From JAXGYV01 sp040772045 (lineage in GTDB: Bacteria; Actinomycetota; Thermoleophilia; UBA2241), in assembly GCA_040772045.1 (NCBI GenBank), contig JAXGYV010000010.1, positions 1 to 64,000 on the forward strand: DNA of 64,000 bases, read 5' to 3'. Position numbers and translations under genes: made by a program. Position 1 is the first letter of the stretch; each line of letters begins with the position of its first letter. Below the pieces are notes generated by a model. It made no database searches, was not told the origin of the DNA, and saw only the letters and a program-made list of their open reading frames with translations. Positions 7,118-15,749 of this stretch are shown here, in pieces.

Positions 7118-9994
7118 TCAGGGCAGCAGGCGATCCGCGAGGAACACGGCTGGGTGTTCCGCGCGGCGGCCGGAGAGATCGCCGATCTGCGCCCGGCAAG
7201 ACGTCCCCGTGGCCAGCACCGCCGTCTGCGGTGCCGCCGCCCGTACGGCCGGCAGTAGACCACGCTCTGCGATGGCGACGCTGAGCTCGTAGTGCTCTGC
7301 CTCGTAGCCGAAGATGCCGGACATGCCGCAGCAGCCTTCGTCGAGCACGCGCAGAGTGATCCCGGGGACAGACCGCAACGCCTGCTCAGTGGCCTGGGAG
7401 GTGAACAGCGAGCGTTCGTGGCAGTGCGGATGGAGGAGGACGTCGCCGCCGGGCCGGAATTCCAGCCGGCCTACGTGCGCGGCGCCGGCGACCAAGTCGA
7501 GGCCGAAGCGACACGCCGCCGCTACCTGGTCGACACGGGGGTCGTCCGGCAGCAGGCGCTGCCAGTCGTCGTGGATCATGCTGAGGCAGCTCGGCTCCAC
7601 GAAGACGATGGTCCTCCCCGCTTGCACCTCGGCGTGCAGCCGCTGGAGACAGTCAGCAGCCGCGCGCCGCGCCTTGTCGAGCATGCCGGTGGACATCATG
7701 GTGCGCCCGCAGCAGCCGGCATCCACAACGCCGACCGTGTGTCCGGCCGCCCGCAGCAGGCGCACCAGCGCCTCGCCCACCTCTGGTTCCTGGTGCTTCA
7801 CGAAGCAGTCGGCGAAGACCAGCACATCGGGGTGCGCGTCGGCGCGCACGCGGCGCGTGAGCGGCCGCCGGGCGATAGGCGGTAGCGGCCGCTGAGGAGC
7901 TACGCCGAGCAGCCGCAGGAACGGCGTCGTGAGCGGCGGCCGAGCGACGGCGCGAATCAGCGGGGCAAACGGCGCCGCCAGGCCGATGAGGCGCCGGAAG
8001 TTGGCGATACCGCGCGCTAGCAGCGGCACGCCCTCGCGCGCGTGGCGCTCGGCCAGCCATTCCACTTTGAGCGCCGCCATGTCCACGCCGGCCGGGCACT
8101 CCGTCTTGCAGGCCTTGCACGCCAGACAGGTGCCGAGCACCTCGACGAACTCGTCCTCGGTGATGTCTTCCAGAGCCAGGGTTCCGGCCACCAGCGCCTG
8201 CAGGGCGTTGGCGCGCGCGCGGGTGGAACGTGCCTCGTCGCGGCTCACCGTGGCCGGAGGACACATGGTCCCTGAGATCTTCTTGCAGATACCGGCGCCG
8301 AAGCACTTTTCCACCGCGAGGTCGAAACCACCCTCGGCGGCATAGGAGAGCCGCGGGCGCCACGGCTCGGCACCGCGATAGTTGGCCCCGAACCGCAGAT
8401 TCTCGATGGGAGACGGTCCATCTACCACATGCCCAGGCCCGAGCAGATTCCTCGGATCAAAGACCTTCTTGAGCGCCACGAACTCCGCGTACAGCTCCGC
8501 GCCGAACAGGCGCGGCAAGATCCAGGAGCGGGCGATCCCGCAGCCGTGCTCGCCGGAGACCGCGCCATGGTAGTCGCAGACTAACTGGCCGACCTCGCGC
8601 GCGATAGCGTCCAGTTTGGCCACGCCAGCAACGCTCTTGAGATCCAGGAGCGGCCGCACGTGCAGACACCCCGCCGAGGCGTGCCCGGTGAAGGAGGCCT
8701 TGGCGCCGTGCGCGGCGATGATGCGCTGGAACTGATCGACGAAGTCCGCCAAGTGTTCAGGAGCCACGGCGGTATCCTCCACGATGGCCGCCGGGCGCTC
8801 GGCTCCTGGGGCGCCCATGAGCAGGGGCAGCACGGCTCGCCGCAGGGCCGCCGCGGCGCCGAGCGCCGCGCGGTCCTCGAGCCATACCACCTCGCGCACG
8901 CCGAGCTCGCCCTGGATGGTACGCAGGCGAGCAAGGCCGGCGCGCGCCTCTTCCTCGCTGCCCTGGTACTCCACCGTGAGCATCGCCGGGTCGCCGTTGG
9001 CGAGCAGCGGCGCCAGGAGCCGGAAGGTAGAGAGATTGGGCGCACGCCGCAGGGGATCGAGGTCCAGTAACTCCACCGCGGATGGTCCTGTGGAGAGGAG
9101 CGCGACGTTTGCCTCGAGCGCCTGGCGGATGGTGGCGAAGGTGAGGGCCGCGCCGACGCGGGTTTCCGGCAGCGGATCGAGCTCGACGTCGAGCATCGTG
9201 AAGAGGGCGAGCGAGCCCTCGGAGCCGGCGAGCAGACGGGCCAGATTAGGCCGCCGATCGAGCAGACAGCGCAGGTTGTACCCCGAGGTGCAGCGCGAGG
9301 TCTGCGGGTATCCGGTGGCGATCGCCGCACGCGAGCGGCGGCGCATCGCGGCGAGCTCGGCGGCGATGGCGCGTGCCTGGGGCCCCGTCACGCCGCTGGA
9401 GAGATCGTCGTCCGCGCACACGCCCAGGTCTAGCTCGTCGCCCCCTATCAGCACCGTGCGGAGGCCGAGCAGCTTGTCGACTGACTGGCCGTAGATGATG
9501 GAGCGCGACCCTGAGGAGTTATTGCCCACCATGCCGCCGATGGTCGCTTGGTCCACCGTCGACGTGTCGGGTCCGAACTCGAGGCCGTACGCCGCCGCGG
9601 CAGCGTTCAACGAGGCCTGGATGACGCCCGGCTCGACCCGTGCTCGGCGACCGTCCGCGTCGATCTCGAGGATGCGGTCGAGTTTGAAACAGTCGACCAC
9701 GATGCCAGTGCCGATGGCCTGCCCGGCGACGCTGGTCCCAGCGCCTCGCGGGCAGAGGGAGACACCGTGTTCGGCAGCGACCTGCGCCGCGATGTACAGA
9801 TCCTCCACCGCTCCGGCCACCAGCACCGCATCCGGCAAGAGTCGATAGCTGGAGGAGTCGGTGGAGTACAGCCACCGCGACAGCGGAGTAGTGCGTACCT
9901 CACCCGCCACGCGCCCTTCGAGCGCGCGCGCCGCCGCGAGACCCGCCGGGGTAGGATCGGGGAGTCTTCGCGAAGCGTCCATCGTGGAGATCAT
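7118..9994 (-). CDS. FAD-linked oxidase fused to Fe-S oxidoreductase (GlcD-GlcF/YdiJ-like)
   Basis: This is a 958-aa fused 2-hydroxyacid dehydrogenase (D-lactate, glycolate or D-2-hydroxyglutarate type). The order is a PCMH-type FAD-binding domain (PRGAGTSVAGQAIG near residue 80, GGMVGNNSSGSR), an FAD-oxidase C-terminal domain with GEHGCGIAR near residue 490, a ferredoxin-like segment with Cys-rich motifs (CFGAGICKK near 563; CLACKACKTECPAG near 625), then two CCG domains (GCCGRTMM near 760 and GCCGMSG near 888). The last two bind a further Fe-S cluster. Two starts are plausible, ATG at 9994 or 9982. It probably feeds electrons from a hydroxyacid to the respiratory chain. The exact substrate is undecided. 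Confidence 0.9.
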   Translation of the reverse strand: MISTMDASRRLPDPTPAGLAAARALEGRVAGEVRTTPLSRWLYSTDSSSYRLLPDAVLVAGAVEDLYIAAQVAAEHGVSLCPRGAGTSVAGQAIGTGIVVDCFKLDRILEIDADGRRARVEPGVIQASLNAAAAAYGLEFGPDTSTVDQATIGGMVGNNSSGSRSIIYGQSVDKLLGLRTVLIGGDELDLGVCADDDLSSGVTGPQARAIAAELAAMRRRSRAAIATGYPQTSRCTSGYNLRCLLDRRPNLARLLAGSEGSLALFTMLDVELDPLPETRVGAALTFATIRQALEANVALLSTGPSAVELLDLDPLRRAPNLSTFRLLAPLLANGDPAMLTVEYQGSEEEARAGLARLRTIQGELGVREVVWLEDRAALGAAAALRRAVLPLLMGAPGAERPAAIVEDTAVAPEHLADFVDQFQRIIAAHGAKASFTGHASAGCLHVRPLLDLKSVAGVAKLDAIAREVGQLVCDYHGAVSGEHGCGIARSWILPRLFGAELYAEFVALKKVFDPRNLLGPGHVVDGPSPIENLRFGANYRGAEPWRPRLSYAAEGGFDLAVEKCFGAGICKKISGTMCPPATVSRDEARSTRARANALQALVAGTLALEDITEDEFVEVLGTCLACKACKTECPAGVDMAALKVEWLAERHAREGVPLLARGIANFRRLIGLAAPFAPLIRAVARPPLTTPFLRLLGVAPQRPLPPIARRPLTRRVRADAHPDVLVFADCFVKHQEPEVGEALVRLLRAAGHTVGVVDAGCCGRTMMSTGMLDKARRAAADCLQRLHAEVQAGRTIVFVEPSCLSMIHDDWQRLLPDDPRVDQVAAACRFGLDLVAGAAHVGRLEFRPGGDVLLHPHCHERSLFTSQATEQALRSVPGITLRVLDEGCCGMSGIFGYEAEHYELSVAIAERGLLPAVRAAAPQTAVLATGTSCRAQIGDLSGRRAEHPAVFLADRLLP

Positions 9995-10069
9995 ACCGGG
10001 CGCGGAGGGCCACCTGCCAACGCGGGTGCCGGCTTCCTCGCAAAGCGAGGATGGGCGCATCCCTGGATC

Positions 10070-10777
10070 CTACAGATCGAAGGGGTTGAAACGCGCCAGC
10101 GCGCGGCTCAGCGCGTCGAACGTCCCCGTCACGAACAGCACGCCGAGTACGACGAGCAGTCCGCCAGCGACGAGCTGGACGACCCGATAGTGTCGTTTTA
10201 CGCGGGCCAGGTGGCAGCTCACCCAACCGAAGGCAGCGGCTGCCACCATGAAAGGCAGGCCGAGGCCGAGAGAGTAGACGAAGAGCAGCAGCGCGCCGGC
10301 GGCGGCGCTCTGCGTGCTGGCCAGCGTGAGGATGGCACCCAGCACGTACCCAACGCACGGCGTCCAGGCGATGGCGACAGCGGCGCCGGCCAGGAAGGCG
10401 CCGCCGGCGCCGCCGGCGCGCGGTGCCCAAGAGATGCCCACCGCGCGCAGGTGAAGGCGGCCCGCCACAGCAACGCCACTGAGGATGAGGAAGGCGCCAG
10501 CGATCACCGTGAGGGTATCCCGGTGGCGGAGCAGCGCGCTCCCTATACCGCCGGCGCCGGCTCCCAGAAGCACGAAGACCGACGTGAACCCAAGTACGAA
10601 AGCGAGCGCTACCGGCAGTACCGCCCAGCGCTGGCGATCGAGCTGCTCGACACTCACACCGGACACGTACGAGAGGTAGACGGGGAGCAGGGGGAGCACG
10701 CACGGCGAGAGGAACGACACCAGGCCGGCGGCGAACGCCAGTCCAACCGCCGAGAGCGAGAGGGACTCGATGATCAC
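10070..10777 (-). CDS. ccdA: CcdA-family thiol:disulfide transmembrane transporter
   Basis: This 235-aa protein has six hydrophobic segments. The two redox cysteines lie in membrane motifs FLSPCVLPLLPVYLSY (first helix) and AWTPCVGYVLGA (fourth helix), the CcdA/DsbD-beta signature. It moves reducing equivalents from cytoplasmic thioredoxin across the membrane. The GTG start (VIIESLSL) lies eight bases after the TlpA stop; a longer reading into tlpA has no family similarity. The neighbouring lipoprotein thioredoxin is its natural partner. Together they could support cytochrome c maturation or general exported-thiol reduction. Confidence 0.92.
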   Translation of the reverse strand: MIIESLSLSAVGLAFAAGLVSFLSPCVLPLLPVYLSYVSGVSVEQLDRQRWAVLPVALAFVLGFTSVFVLLGAGAGGIGSALLRHRDTLTVIAGAFLILSGVAVAGRLHLRAVGISWAPRAGGAGGAFLAGAAVAIAWTPCVGYVLGAILTLASTQSAAAGALLLFVYSLGLGLPFMVAAAAFGWVSCHLARVKRHYRVVQLVAGGLLVVLGVLFVTGTFDALSRALARFNPFDL

Positions 10778-10784
10778 GCTGTGA

Positions 10785-11309
10785 TCACTGTGCCCGCCGC
10801 AACCCAGCCTCGAAGCCAGCCCGGTCGGCGGCACCCACGATCTTGTGCGCCACGCGCAGATCCGCGGTGAGAAATACCGTAGTCGGCAGACCCTGGCTCT
10901 CGACCCGCGAGAAGATCTCACCGTCGGGATCCCACACTGTGGGGAACGTGATCCCGTAGTCGAGGATCATCCGCGCGGCGTCCGTCTCACTGTCGTTCAC
11001 GGCGACGCCGATAACCGCAACGTCGGGGTGTGCCGCCGCGAAGGCGACCAGATCGGACATCTCCTCCCGGCAGTAGCCGCACCACGAGGCCCAAAAGTTC
11101 ACGACGACGGGCCTGCCCGCGTAGCTCGCCACATCGAACGCCTCACCGTCCACAGTAGTGCCCGCCAGCACGATGCCGGGCGTGGCGCCTCCCGTGGCGC
11201 CGTCGCCGCCCGTGTCCGAGACTCCGCACGATGCCAGCAAGAGCACGGGTAGAGAGACCGCCGCCACCATCCAGACACCCAATACCGACCGACGACGACG
11301 CATCAGCAC
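10785..11309 (-). CDS. TlpA/ResA-like lipoprotein thioredoxin
   Basis: This is an extracytoplasmic thiol-disulfide oxidoreductase. The N-terminus has a basic RRRR stretch, a hydrophobic segment and a lipobox (LLASC, Cys28), so it should be lipid-anchored. The thioredoxin active site is WCGYC (Cys77, Cys80) within VVVNFWASWCGYCREEM, followed by the cis-Pro region GLPTTVFL. The GTG start at 11309 has GGGAGGG about seven bases upstream and is preferred over the ATG two codons later. It is the first gene of an operon with ccdA, transcribed from a promoter that carries a CsoR-like palindrome. Confidence 0.9.
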   Translation of the reverse strand: MLMRRRRSVLGVWMVAAVSLPVLLLASCGVSDTGGDGATGGATPGIVLAGTTVDGEAFDVASYAGRPVVVNFWASWCGYCREEMSDLVAFAAAHPDVAVIGVAVNDSETDAARMILDYGITFPTVWDPDGEIFSRVESQGLPTTVFLTADLRVAHKIVGAADRAGFEAGLRRAQ

Positions 11310-11361
11310 AGGATCTCCCTCCCGCAACTGCTCTGGGTTTACGAATGAGCGCTATTCGACC

Positions 11362-11390
11362 ATAATACCCCTGTGGGTATAGGACAGCAA
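11362..11390 (-). promoter_or_regulatory. Promoter of the tlpA-ccdA operon
   Basis: On the minus strand a -35 TTGCTG (11390-11385) is separated by exactly 17 bases from a -10 TATTAT (11367-11362), about 53 bases ahead of the tlpA start. The boxes match the vegetative sigma consensus at 4/6 and 5/6. The spacer holds the palindrome listed as a separate operator. Confidence 0.6.
11365..11380. promoter_or_regulatory. CsoR/CstR-type palindromic operator (ATACCC-N4-GGGTAT)
   Basis: A perfect six-base inverted repeat ATACCC-ctgt-GGGTAT lies in the region between divergent tlpA and fmdB. It fills most of the spacer and overlaps the -10 of the tlpA promoter. G/C-tract palindromes of the form TACCC-N4-GGGTA are the operators of the CsoR/RcnR/CstR (DUF156) repressor family, which sense copper, nickel or persulfide. 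No such repressor gene is in the window, so assignment is by motif only. Confidence 0.5.
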
Positions 11391-11402
11391 CTGGGAGGAT
11401 CG

Positions 11403-11591
11403 ATGGCGACCTATGAGTTCGTCTGCCAGAAGTGCGCCAAGAGTTTTGAGATCAACGTGCCGGGGTTTCTGAAAGAGCAGGACAAAGTGTGTCCCGCGTG
11501 CGGCTCCCTCGAGGTACGCCAGAAGTTCTCCAGCTTCTTGAAGCACGTCGGCGGCAGCTGCTCACCCTACCGCGGCAGCGGCTTTGGCTGA
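11403..11591 (+). CDS. FmdB-family zinc ribbon protein
   Basis: This 62-aa protein opens with the FmdB signature MATYEFVCQKC. Two CxxC pairs (Cys8/Cys11 and Cys30/Cys33, the latter in VCPACGS) form a zinc ribbon, with a Gly/Ser-rich tail. The start is the ATG preceded by GGGAGG. Family members are putative regulatory or assembly proteins, and none has an assured biochemical role. It is divergent from tlpA across the CsoR-type palindrome and could share that control. Confidence 0.85.
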   Translation: MATYEFVCQKCAKSFEINVPGFLKEQDKVCPACGSLEVRQKFSSFLKHVGGSCSPYRGSGFG

Positions 11592-11630
11592 CGGTAAGGG
11601 AAGAGACGACGCGGTCGCGTCGTAGACGTT

Positions 11631-11675
11631 GACGGGGTAGGCTCGCCCGACTTACGCGGGCGAGCCTACCCCGTC
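11631..11675. terminator. Bidirectional hairpin terminator between fmdB and rrf2
   Basis: This is a perfect 19-bp inverted repeat (left arm 11631-11649, right arm 11657-11675) with a 7-base loop, placed between two convergent genes. The arms read GACGGGGTAGGCTCGCCCG and its complement. There is no real T-tract after it, as is common in high-GC actinobacteria. Confidence 0.8.
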
Positions 11676-11726
11676 CCCTTGTACGGCCTGACGCCGACCA
11701 CCCCGGTCGTCGCCAGCGAGCAGCGG

Positions 11727-12167
11727 CTACCGGCGGTCCGCAGCCGGCCGAACATCCCCGATGGCCCGCGCCACATCTGCCAGCGAGGCCTCCCGAAGCA
11801 CCTCCATCATGTGTTCCTGAGCGCGCACCCACACGTGGTGCACACCACATCTGGAGCAGTTCTCGCACGCCTCGGGTCGGAGCACGCAAATATTCAGCGC
11901 GACCGGTCCGTCGATAGCCTCGAGCACATCGGCGATACTGATGTCCTCGGCAGGGCGCGCCAGCACGAAGCCGCCATGCGCGCCACGCCGTGAAATCACG
12001 AGTCCGGCACGCGCCAGGTTCTGGAAGATCTTAGCCAGGAAGCTCTCGGGGATGCTTTGCTCGCCGCCGACCTCGTGCAGCGAGCAAACCTCGCCGGGCG
12101 CTCTGCCCGCCAGATACGCCATGGCCCGTATGCCGTACTCGCCCCCACGCGTCAGTTGAAGACCCAC
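11727..12167 (-). CDS. Rrf2-family (IscR/NsrR-like) transcriptional regulator
   Basis: This is a 146-aa winged-helix regulator. It begins MGLQLTRGGEYGIRAMAYLA and has the family motif IPESFLAKIFQNLARAGLV followed by the wing GAHGGFVLARP. Cys94, Cys101, Cys104 and Cys107 lie in the segment where Rrf2 proteins bind [2Fe-2S] or [4Fe-4S] clusters, so iron-sulfur, redox or NO sensing is likely. The GTG start has GGAAGG six bases upstream; a longer reading adds 14 residues without similarity. The target genes are not evident from context. Confidence 0.9.
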   Translation of the reverse strand: MGLQLTRGGEYGIRAMAYLAGRAPGEVCSLHEVGGEQSIPESFLAKIFQNLARAGLVISRRGAHGGFVLARPAEDISIADVLEAIDGPVALNICVLRPEACENCSRCGVHHVWVRAQEHMMEVLREASLADVARAIGDVRPAADRR

Positions 12168-12314
12168 GGAAACCCTTCCAAAGCCCTGCCGCCAACACGG
12201 CATCCCCATTCTCTCCGCGAGACTCTACTGACAGCTCATGCCGAGCGTCAATGCACATCGGGCGGGTTCCTACCGTATCGCCTCGGCTACGACCGCGCGT
12301 GTCGGAGATGATCC

Positions 12315-12863
12315 TCAGACGACGCGCGCGCCGAGCACATCGCGCATGTGCGCCAGAGCCCAGGCGTTGATCTGCTCCGCGGGATGACCGGGGGCATCGT
12401 AGGTTTCCACCAGGTCACTTCGCACCGTCACGAGGTAGTCGCGGTTGCGCAGGTCGGCGACGGTATGCAGCACACAGATGTCGGTGCACACACCGACCAC
12501 CTCGACCTCGTCTGGATGCAACTCGGCGAGTATGCGTTCCAGATTGGTTCCGTAGAACCCCGAGTACCGGCTCTTGCGTACCGAAACAGAGCGCTCGACG
12601 AACTCGCGCAGCTCGTCCACCACCTCATCCTCGCCGCTCCCGCGGATGCAGTGCGGCGGGAACATGTGGAACTCGCGGTCGTCTGGCTGGTGCGTGTCGA
12701 TGAGGAAGATGGCGCGAGCGCCAGCGTCCAGCTCGCGCCGCAGATATGCCTGTAGACGCGGGATCACAGCGCCAAGGCGCGGGCTGGCGAGATTCCCCGC
12801 CTTGCAGAAGCCATTCAGAACGTCGACGACGATGATCGCTTTCATGCCCTGTATGTACCCCAT
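12315..12863 (-). CDS. pncA: Nicotinamidase / isochorismatase-family cysteine hydrolase
   Basis: This is a 182-aa hydrolase that converts nicotinamide to nicotinate. The catalytic triad of the family is visible as Asp14 (VVDVLNGF), Lys97 (VRKSRYSGFYGT) and Cys130 (GVCTDICVLHTV). The next gene upstream encodes nicotinate phosphoribosyltransferase, which uses its product, so NAD salvage by the Preiss-Handler route is the natural reading. The ATG at 12863 has GAGGA about nine bases upstream; an internal ATG six codons later matches the usual family start and is an alternative. Confidence 0.88.
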   Translation of the reverse strand: MGYIQGMKAIIVVDVLNGFCKAGNLASPRLGAVIPRLQAYLRRELDAGARAIFLIDTHQPDDREFHMFPPHCIRGSGEDEVVDELREFVERSVSVRKSRYSGFYGTNLERILAELHPDEVEVVGVCTDICVLHTVADLRNRDYLVTVRSDLVETYDAPGHPAEQINAWALAHMRDVLGARVV

Positions 12864-12890
12864 CAGCGGAAATCCTCGCCCATGCTTCGC

Positions 12891-13985
12891 CTACTCGACC
12901 AGGTCGAGCCGCGTGCTGGGCCGAAAGCTCCTCCCGACTTTGGCACACGGCCGACCCTCGACCATGACCACGTCCGCCGTGAAGTCGGTGTTGCCACGCA
13001 ACAAGCTACTCCCCACCCCGTAAGCGTCGGCGGGCACTCCGGCGGCCTCGAAGGCGCGAATCCGATCGGCGTCGAAGCCGCCGCTGGCCACGATCTTCAC
13101 GAAGTCGAAGCCCTCGGCATCGAGCGCCCGCCTTACCTCCCATACGAGCTCGGGGGCCACTCCAGTTGGCTTGAACTGCCCCATCCTGTCCCAGAGCGCG
13201 CGATCGACCATAGTCTCGGCCGTGTCGAGCCGTACACCCCACAGCCGCTTGCCCAGCGCCCGCGCACAGGCAAGCGAGGTGGTCACCGAGTCGTTGTGGA
13301 AGTCCACGAGCGCGACCACATTGACCTCAGGGTAGTACCGATCGGCGAAGCGCCGGACGGCCTCGACCGTGTCGCCCCCGCATGCCGCGATGAGTCCGTG
13401 TGGCACGGTACCTATACCCTTACCGCCCCACCACGAGGCTTGCGCGTCCGTGGACACACCGATAGCTCCCGCGACGTGCGCCGCGTACCCATCTCCGGTT
13501 TGCACCCGGTAGTGATCGAACCGCGCGGGGAAGAAGAGGATCGATTTACCTCCCGCCGCCTGAACCACCCGGCGTACGTTGGTAGACACCAGTGTGCGCC
13601 TGCTGAGCACGCCGAGATACACCGTTTCGAGGTGGGCGAACAGGCTATAGTCGCCCTCGATCGTCAGGACTGTCTCCCAGGAAGAGATCTCGTCACCATC
13701 GTAGAGCGCGTGCACGCGCAGATGCCGCCAGCCCGACTCCCAGCGACGCCCCGCACGACCAGAGCGGTAGCGGCCAGCGCACAGACGAAGGATCGCCAAG
13801 GCCTCGTCCATGCCACCCAAGACAGCGCCCTCGTGTTTCTGAAACACCTGCATCAGGACGCGCGGGTGCATCCCGCCCGTCTCCAGCACCTGCTTGGTGT
13901 AGTTGAAGTAGGCGTCCGAGTAGTACCCGGACCGGATCTGCGCCACCGGGAGCCGGAAGACGTCCGGCTCGAGCCGCCGCTTCAC
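12891..13985 (-). CDS. pncB: Nicotinate phosphoribosyltransferase
   Basis: This is a 364-aa enzyme of the NAPRTase/quinolinate phosphoribosyltransferase fold. It makes nicotinate mononucleotide from nicotinate and PRPP. Recognisable parts are the N-terminal SGYYSDAYFNYTKQVLE, the central RRTLVSTNVRRVVQAAGG, the barrel residues VVALVDFHNDSVTTSLACA and GVRLDTAETM, and the phosphate-binding IVASGGFDADRI and AYGVGSSL. The GTG start has GGGAGG five bases ahead. It forms a two-gene NAD-salvage operon with nicotinamidase. It is shorter than the E. coli type and matches the compact class found in actinobacteria and archaea. Confidence 0.9.
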   Translation of the reverse strand: MKRRLEPDVFRLPVAQIRSGYYSDAYFNYTKQVLETGGMHPRVLMQVFQKHEGAVLGGMDEALAILRLCAGRYRSGRAGRRWESGWRHLRVHALYDGDEISSWETVLTIEGDYSLFAHLETVYLGVLSRRTLVSTNVRRVVQAAGGKSILFFPARFDHYRVQTGDGYAAHVAGAIGVSTDAQASWWGGKGIGTVPHGLIAACGGDTVEAVRRFADRYYPEVNVVALVDFHNDSVTTSLACARALGKRLWGVRLDTAETMVDRALWDRMGQFKPTGVAPELVWEVRRALDAEGFDFVKIVASGGFDADRIRAFEAAGVPADAYGVGSSLLRGNTDFTADVVMVEGRPCAKVGRSFRPSTRLDLVE

Positions 13986-14144
13986 CTCAGCCTCCCGGTT
14001 GCCACACACACGCCATCGCGCCTGACCGGCAGCGAGGCCGCGCTCGTCGGCCGTCTCGTCGCTCGCGGGGTCTCCGCACCACGGGCCATCGCTCCCTCCT
14101 TCACGCGCCGGCCATCAGCCGCGATCCAGCACGAGTTTACCGTG

Positions 14145-15749
14145 TCAACGAAGAGCGCGGGTAAATCCACCCAGCCCCAGGGAGAATTGCAGGACTACCA
14201 CCCCAGGCTTAGCGATCTGTAGCTGCGTGAAGCCATCCGTCGTAGCCCGCACCGTGCAGGCGCCACGCACGACCGTCCAGAATGGCGTGGCGCTCACCTT
14301 GAGCACGTAGGAGCCCGCCGCATCGGCGGAGAGACGCACTACGCGGTGGTCGAGCGCGAGGACACGACAGCGCCCACTGTGCCCGATCGGGACGACCATG
14401 GGCTGAGCGGAGACCAGCTCGTACACCGTCCAGCCTCCTCGCCGCGCCACGCGGCGAAAGGATGGCGACGTGGCCAGGAGGGTCGGTTCCGCCTGGCTGC
14501 TGCGATCCAATGGGGCGTGCGGCAGGAACACGTAGCGCACGCCCATCGCCTGCAGCCACGCAACGTAATCCGCCTCGCCGTACTCCCCCTCGAGGAACAG
14601 GCGGTTGTGGATGGCGTCGTCCTGCCGGTACCAGCCCCGCGTCATCGCATGGCCGGCGCGGGGGAAGTAGTACGCCTCCCAATGCTTCTTAAGGGCCACC
14701 ACGTGCAGCCGCTCGCCGGGCCCCACGAGACGATCGGCGACCCGCAAAGCGGGGGCAAAGAAAGCCGCGTCCGTAGCTTGCGGGCGCAAGGGAGTGGCCC
14801 ATGCGCGCAGTGGCGCCTGCAACTGCAGGCCAGCCAGCGCGAGGACGACCGCCACGAGCGCTATTCGTGGCAGCCGACTCCGGCCGCACGCGAGAGCGAG
14901 TGGCACCGCGAACACTAGTGCAAACCGGTTCACGTTGTTGCCCAGCGGTACCACTCGTACCACGGCTGCGAGGATGCAGGCGACCGCGTAGATCACGAAG
15001 AGTGCGAGGAGGCGCCGCCGTGCCACCGACGCCGCGGTCCAGGCCAGAAGAGCGCCCAACAGGGCGGCGGCGAGCGCCAGACCGACTTGCGGCAACTCGT
15101 TGAGATACGCTGTCGGCTGCGCGAAGACCAGGGCGAGCAATCCCCGTACCAGGATGAATGGCGCCCAGCCTGCCACGAACCGGAGGTACTTCCGCCGTGC
15201 GCCTGCGTCGACGACGAGATCGGCGAACAGGAACACACCGCCCACGAACACGGCGAGCGGATTGGCGAACAGCGCCAATCCGACAGCCAAGGCCGCCCAC
15301 AGCGGCTTGTCTGCCGACAGCAGGGCAAGGCCGCCGACCATGAGCGCGAGCCCGAGGAGGAACGGGTCCTGGCCGTTGACTTGGTACAGGCAGAGCACAC
15401 CCGCGAGCGCCAACGCCGGCCAAGGACTGGTAACGCCATAGGACCGCCGGAGATACGCGTCGGTGGCCAGCGGCAGCGACCCAGCGGCCAGTACCGCCAC
15501 GACAGCTCCGGGGATCATCGCGGCCAGGAGATAGAAGAGCGGTCCGTAGTTGACGACACCGTAGGAGCCGCCGTACCAGTAGGTGTCCCAGAACAGCGCC
15601 GCCGCGGTGTGGCGTACTTGCTCTGCCTTGTACACGTGAGCGGCCGTGTCCACCGCACTGAACCCCGTTTGCCACATGGCAAGCCGCACCGCCGCCAGCA
15701 AGATGGGGGGCAGCACAGCGAGCAGGAGCAGCCGCCGGCGGCGACTCAC
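14145..15749 (-). CDS. Polytopic GT-C-like membrane protein (PTPS-related/YfhO type)
   Basis: This is a 534-aa protein with about ten to twelve hydrophobic segments and a C-terminal extracytoplasmic domain. After helix 1, the loop carries an acidic motif (SAVDTAAHVYKAEQV ... FWDTYWYGGSYGVVNYGPLFY). That resembles the D..H / W....G....YGPL pattern of the PTPS-related (PF10131-like) and YfhO membrane families, thought to be lipid-carrier-dependent glycosyltransferases. The C-terminal part has HWEAYYF, TRGWYRQDDAIHNR and YVFLPHAPLD, all shared with the paralog at 21298-23007. It overlaps the CbiA-like gene by GTGA, so the two are coupled. The donor and acceptor are unknown. Confidence 0.65.
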   Translation of the reverse strand: MSRRRRLLLLAVLPPILLAAVRLAMWQTGFSAVDTAAHVYKAEQVRHTAAALFWDTYWYGGSYGVVNYGPLFYLLAAMIPGAVVAVLAAGSLPLATDAYLRRSYGVTSPWPALALAGVLCLYQVNGQDPFLLGLALMVGGLALLSADKPLWAALAVGLALFANPLAVFVGGVFLFADLVVDAGARRKYLRFVAGWAPFILVRGLLALVFAQPTAYLNELPQVGLALAAALLGALLAWTAASVARRRLLALFVIYAVACILAAVVRVVPLGNNVNRFALVFAVPLALACGRSRLPRIALVAVVLALAGLQLQAPLRAWATPLRPQATDAAFFAPALRVADRLVGPGERLHVVALKKHWEAYYFPRAGHAMTRGWYRQDDAIHNRLFLEGEYGEADYVAWLQAMGVRYVFLPHAPLDRSSQAEPTLLATSPSFRRVARRGGWTVYELVSAQPMVVPIGHSGRCRVLALDHRVVRLSADAAGSYVLKVSATPFWTVVRGACTVRATTDGFTQLQIAKPGVVVLQFSLGLGGFTRALR

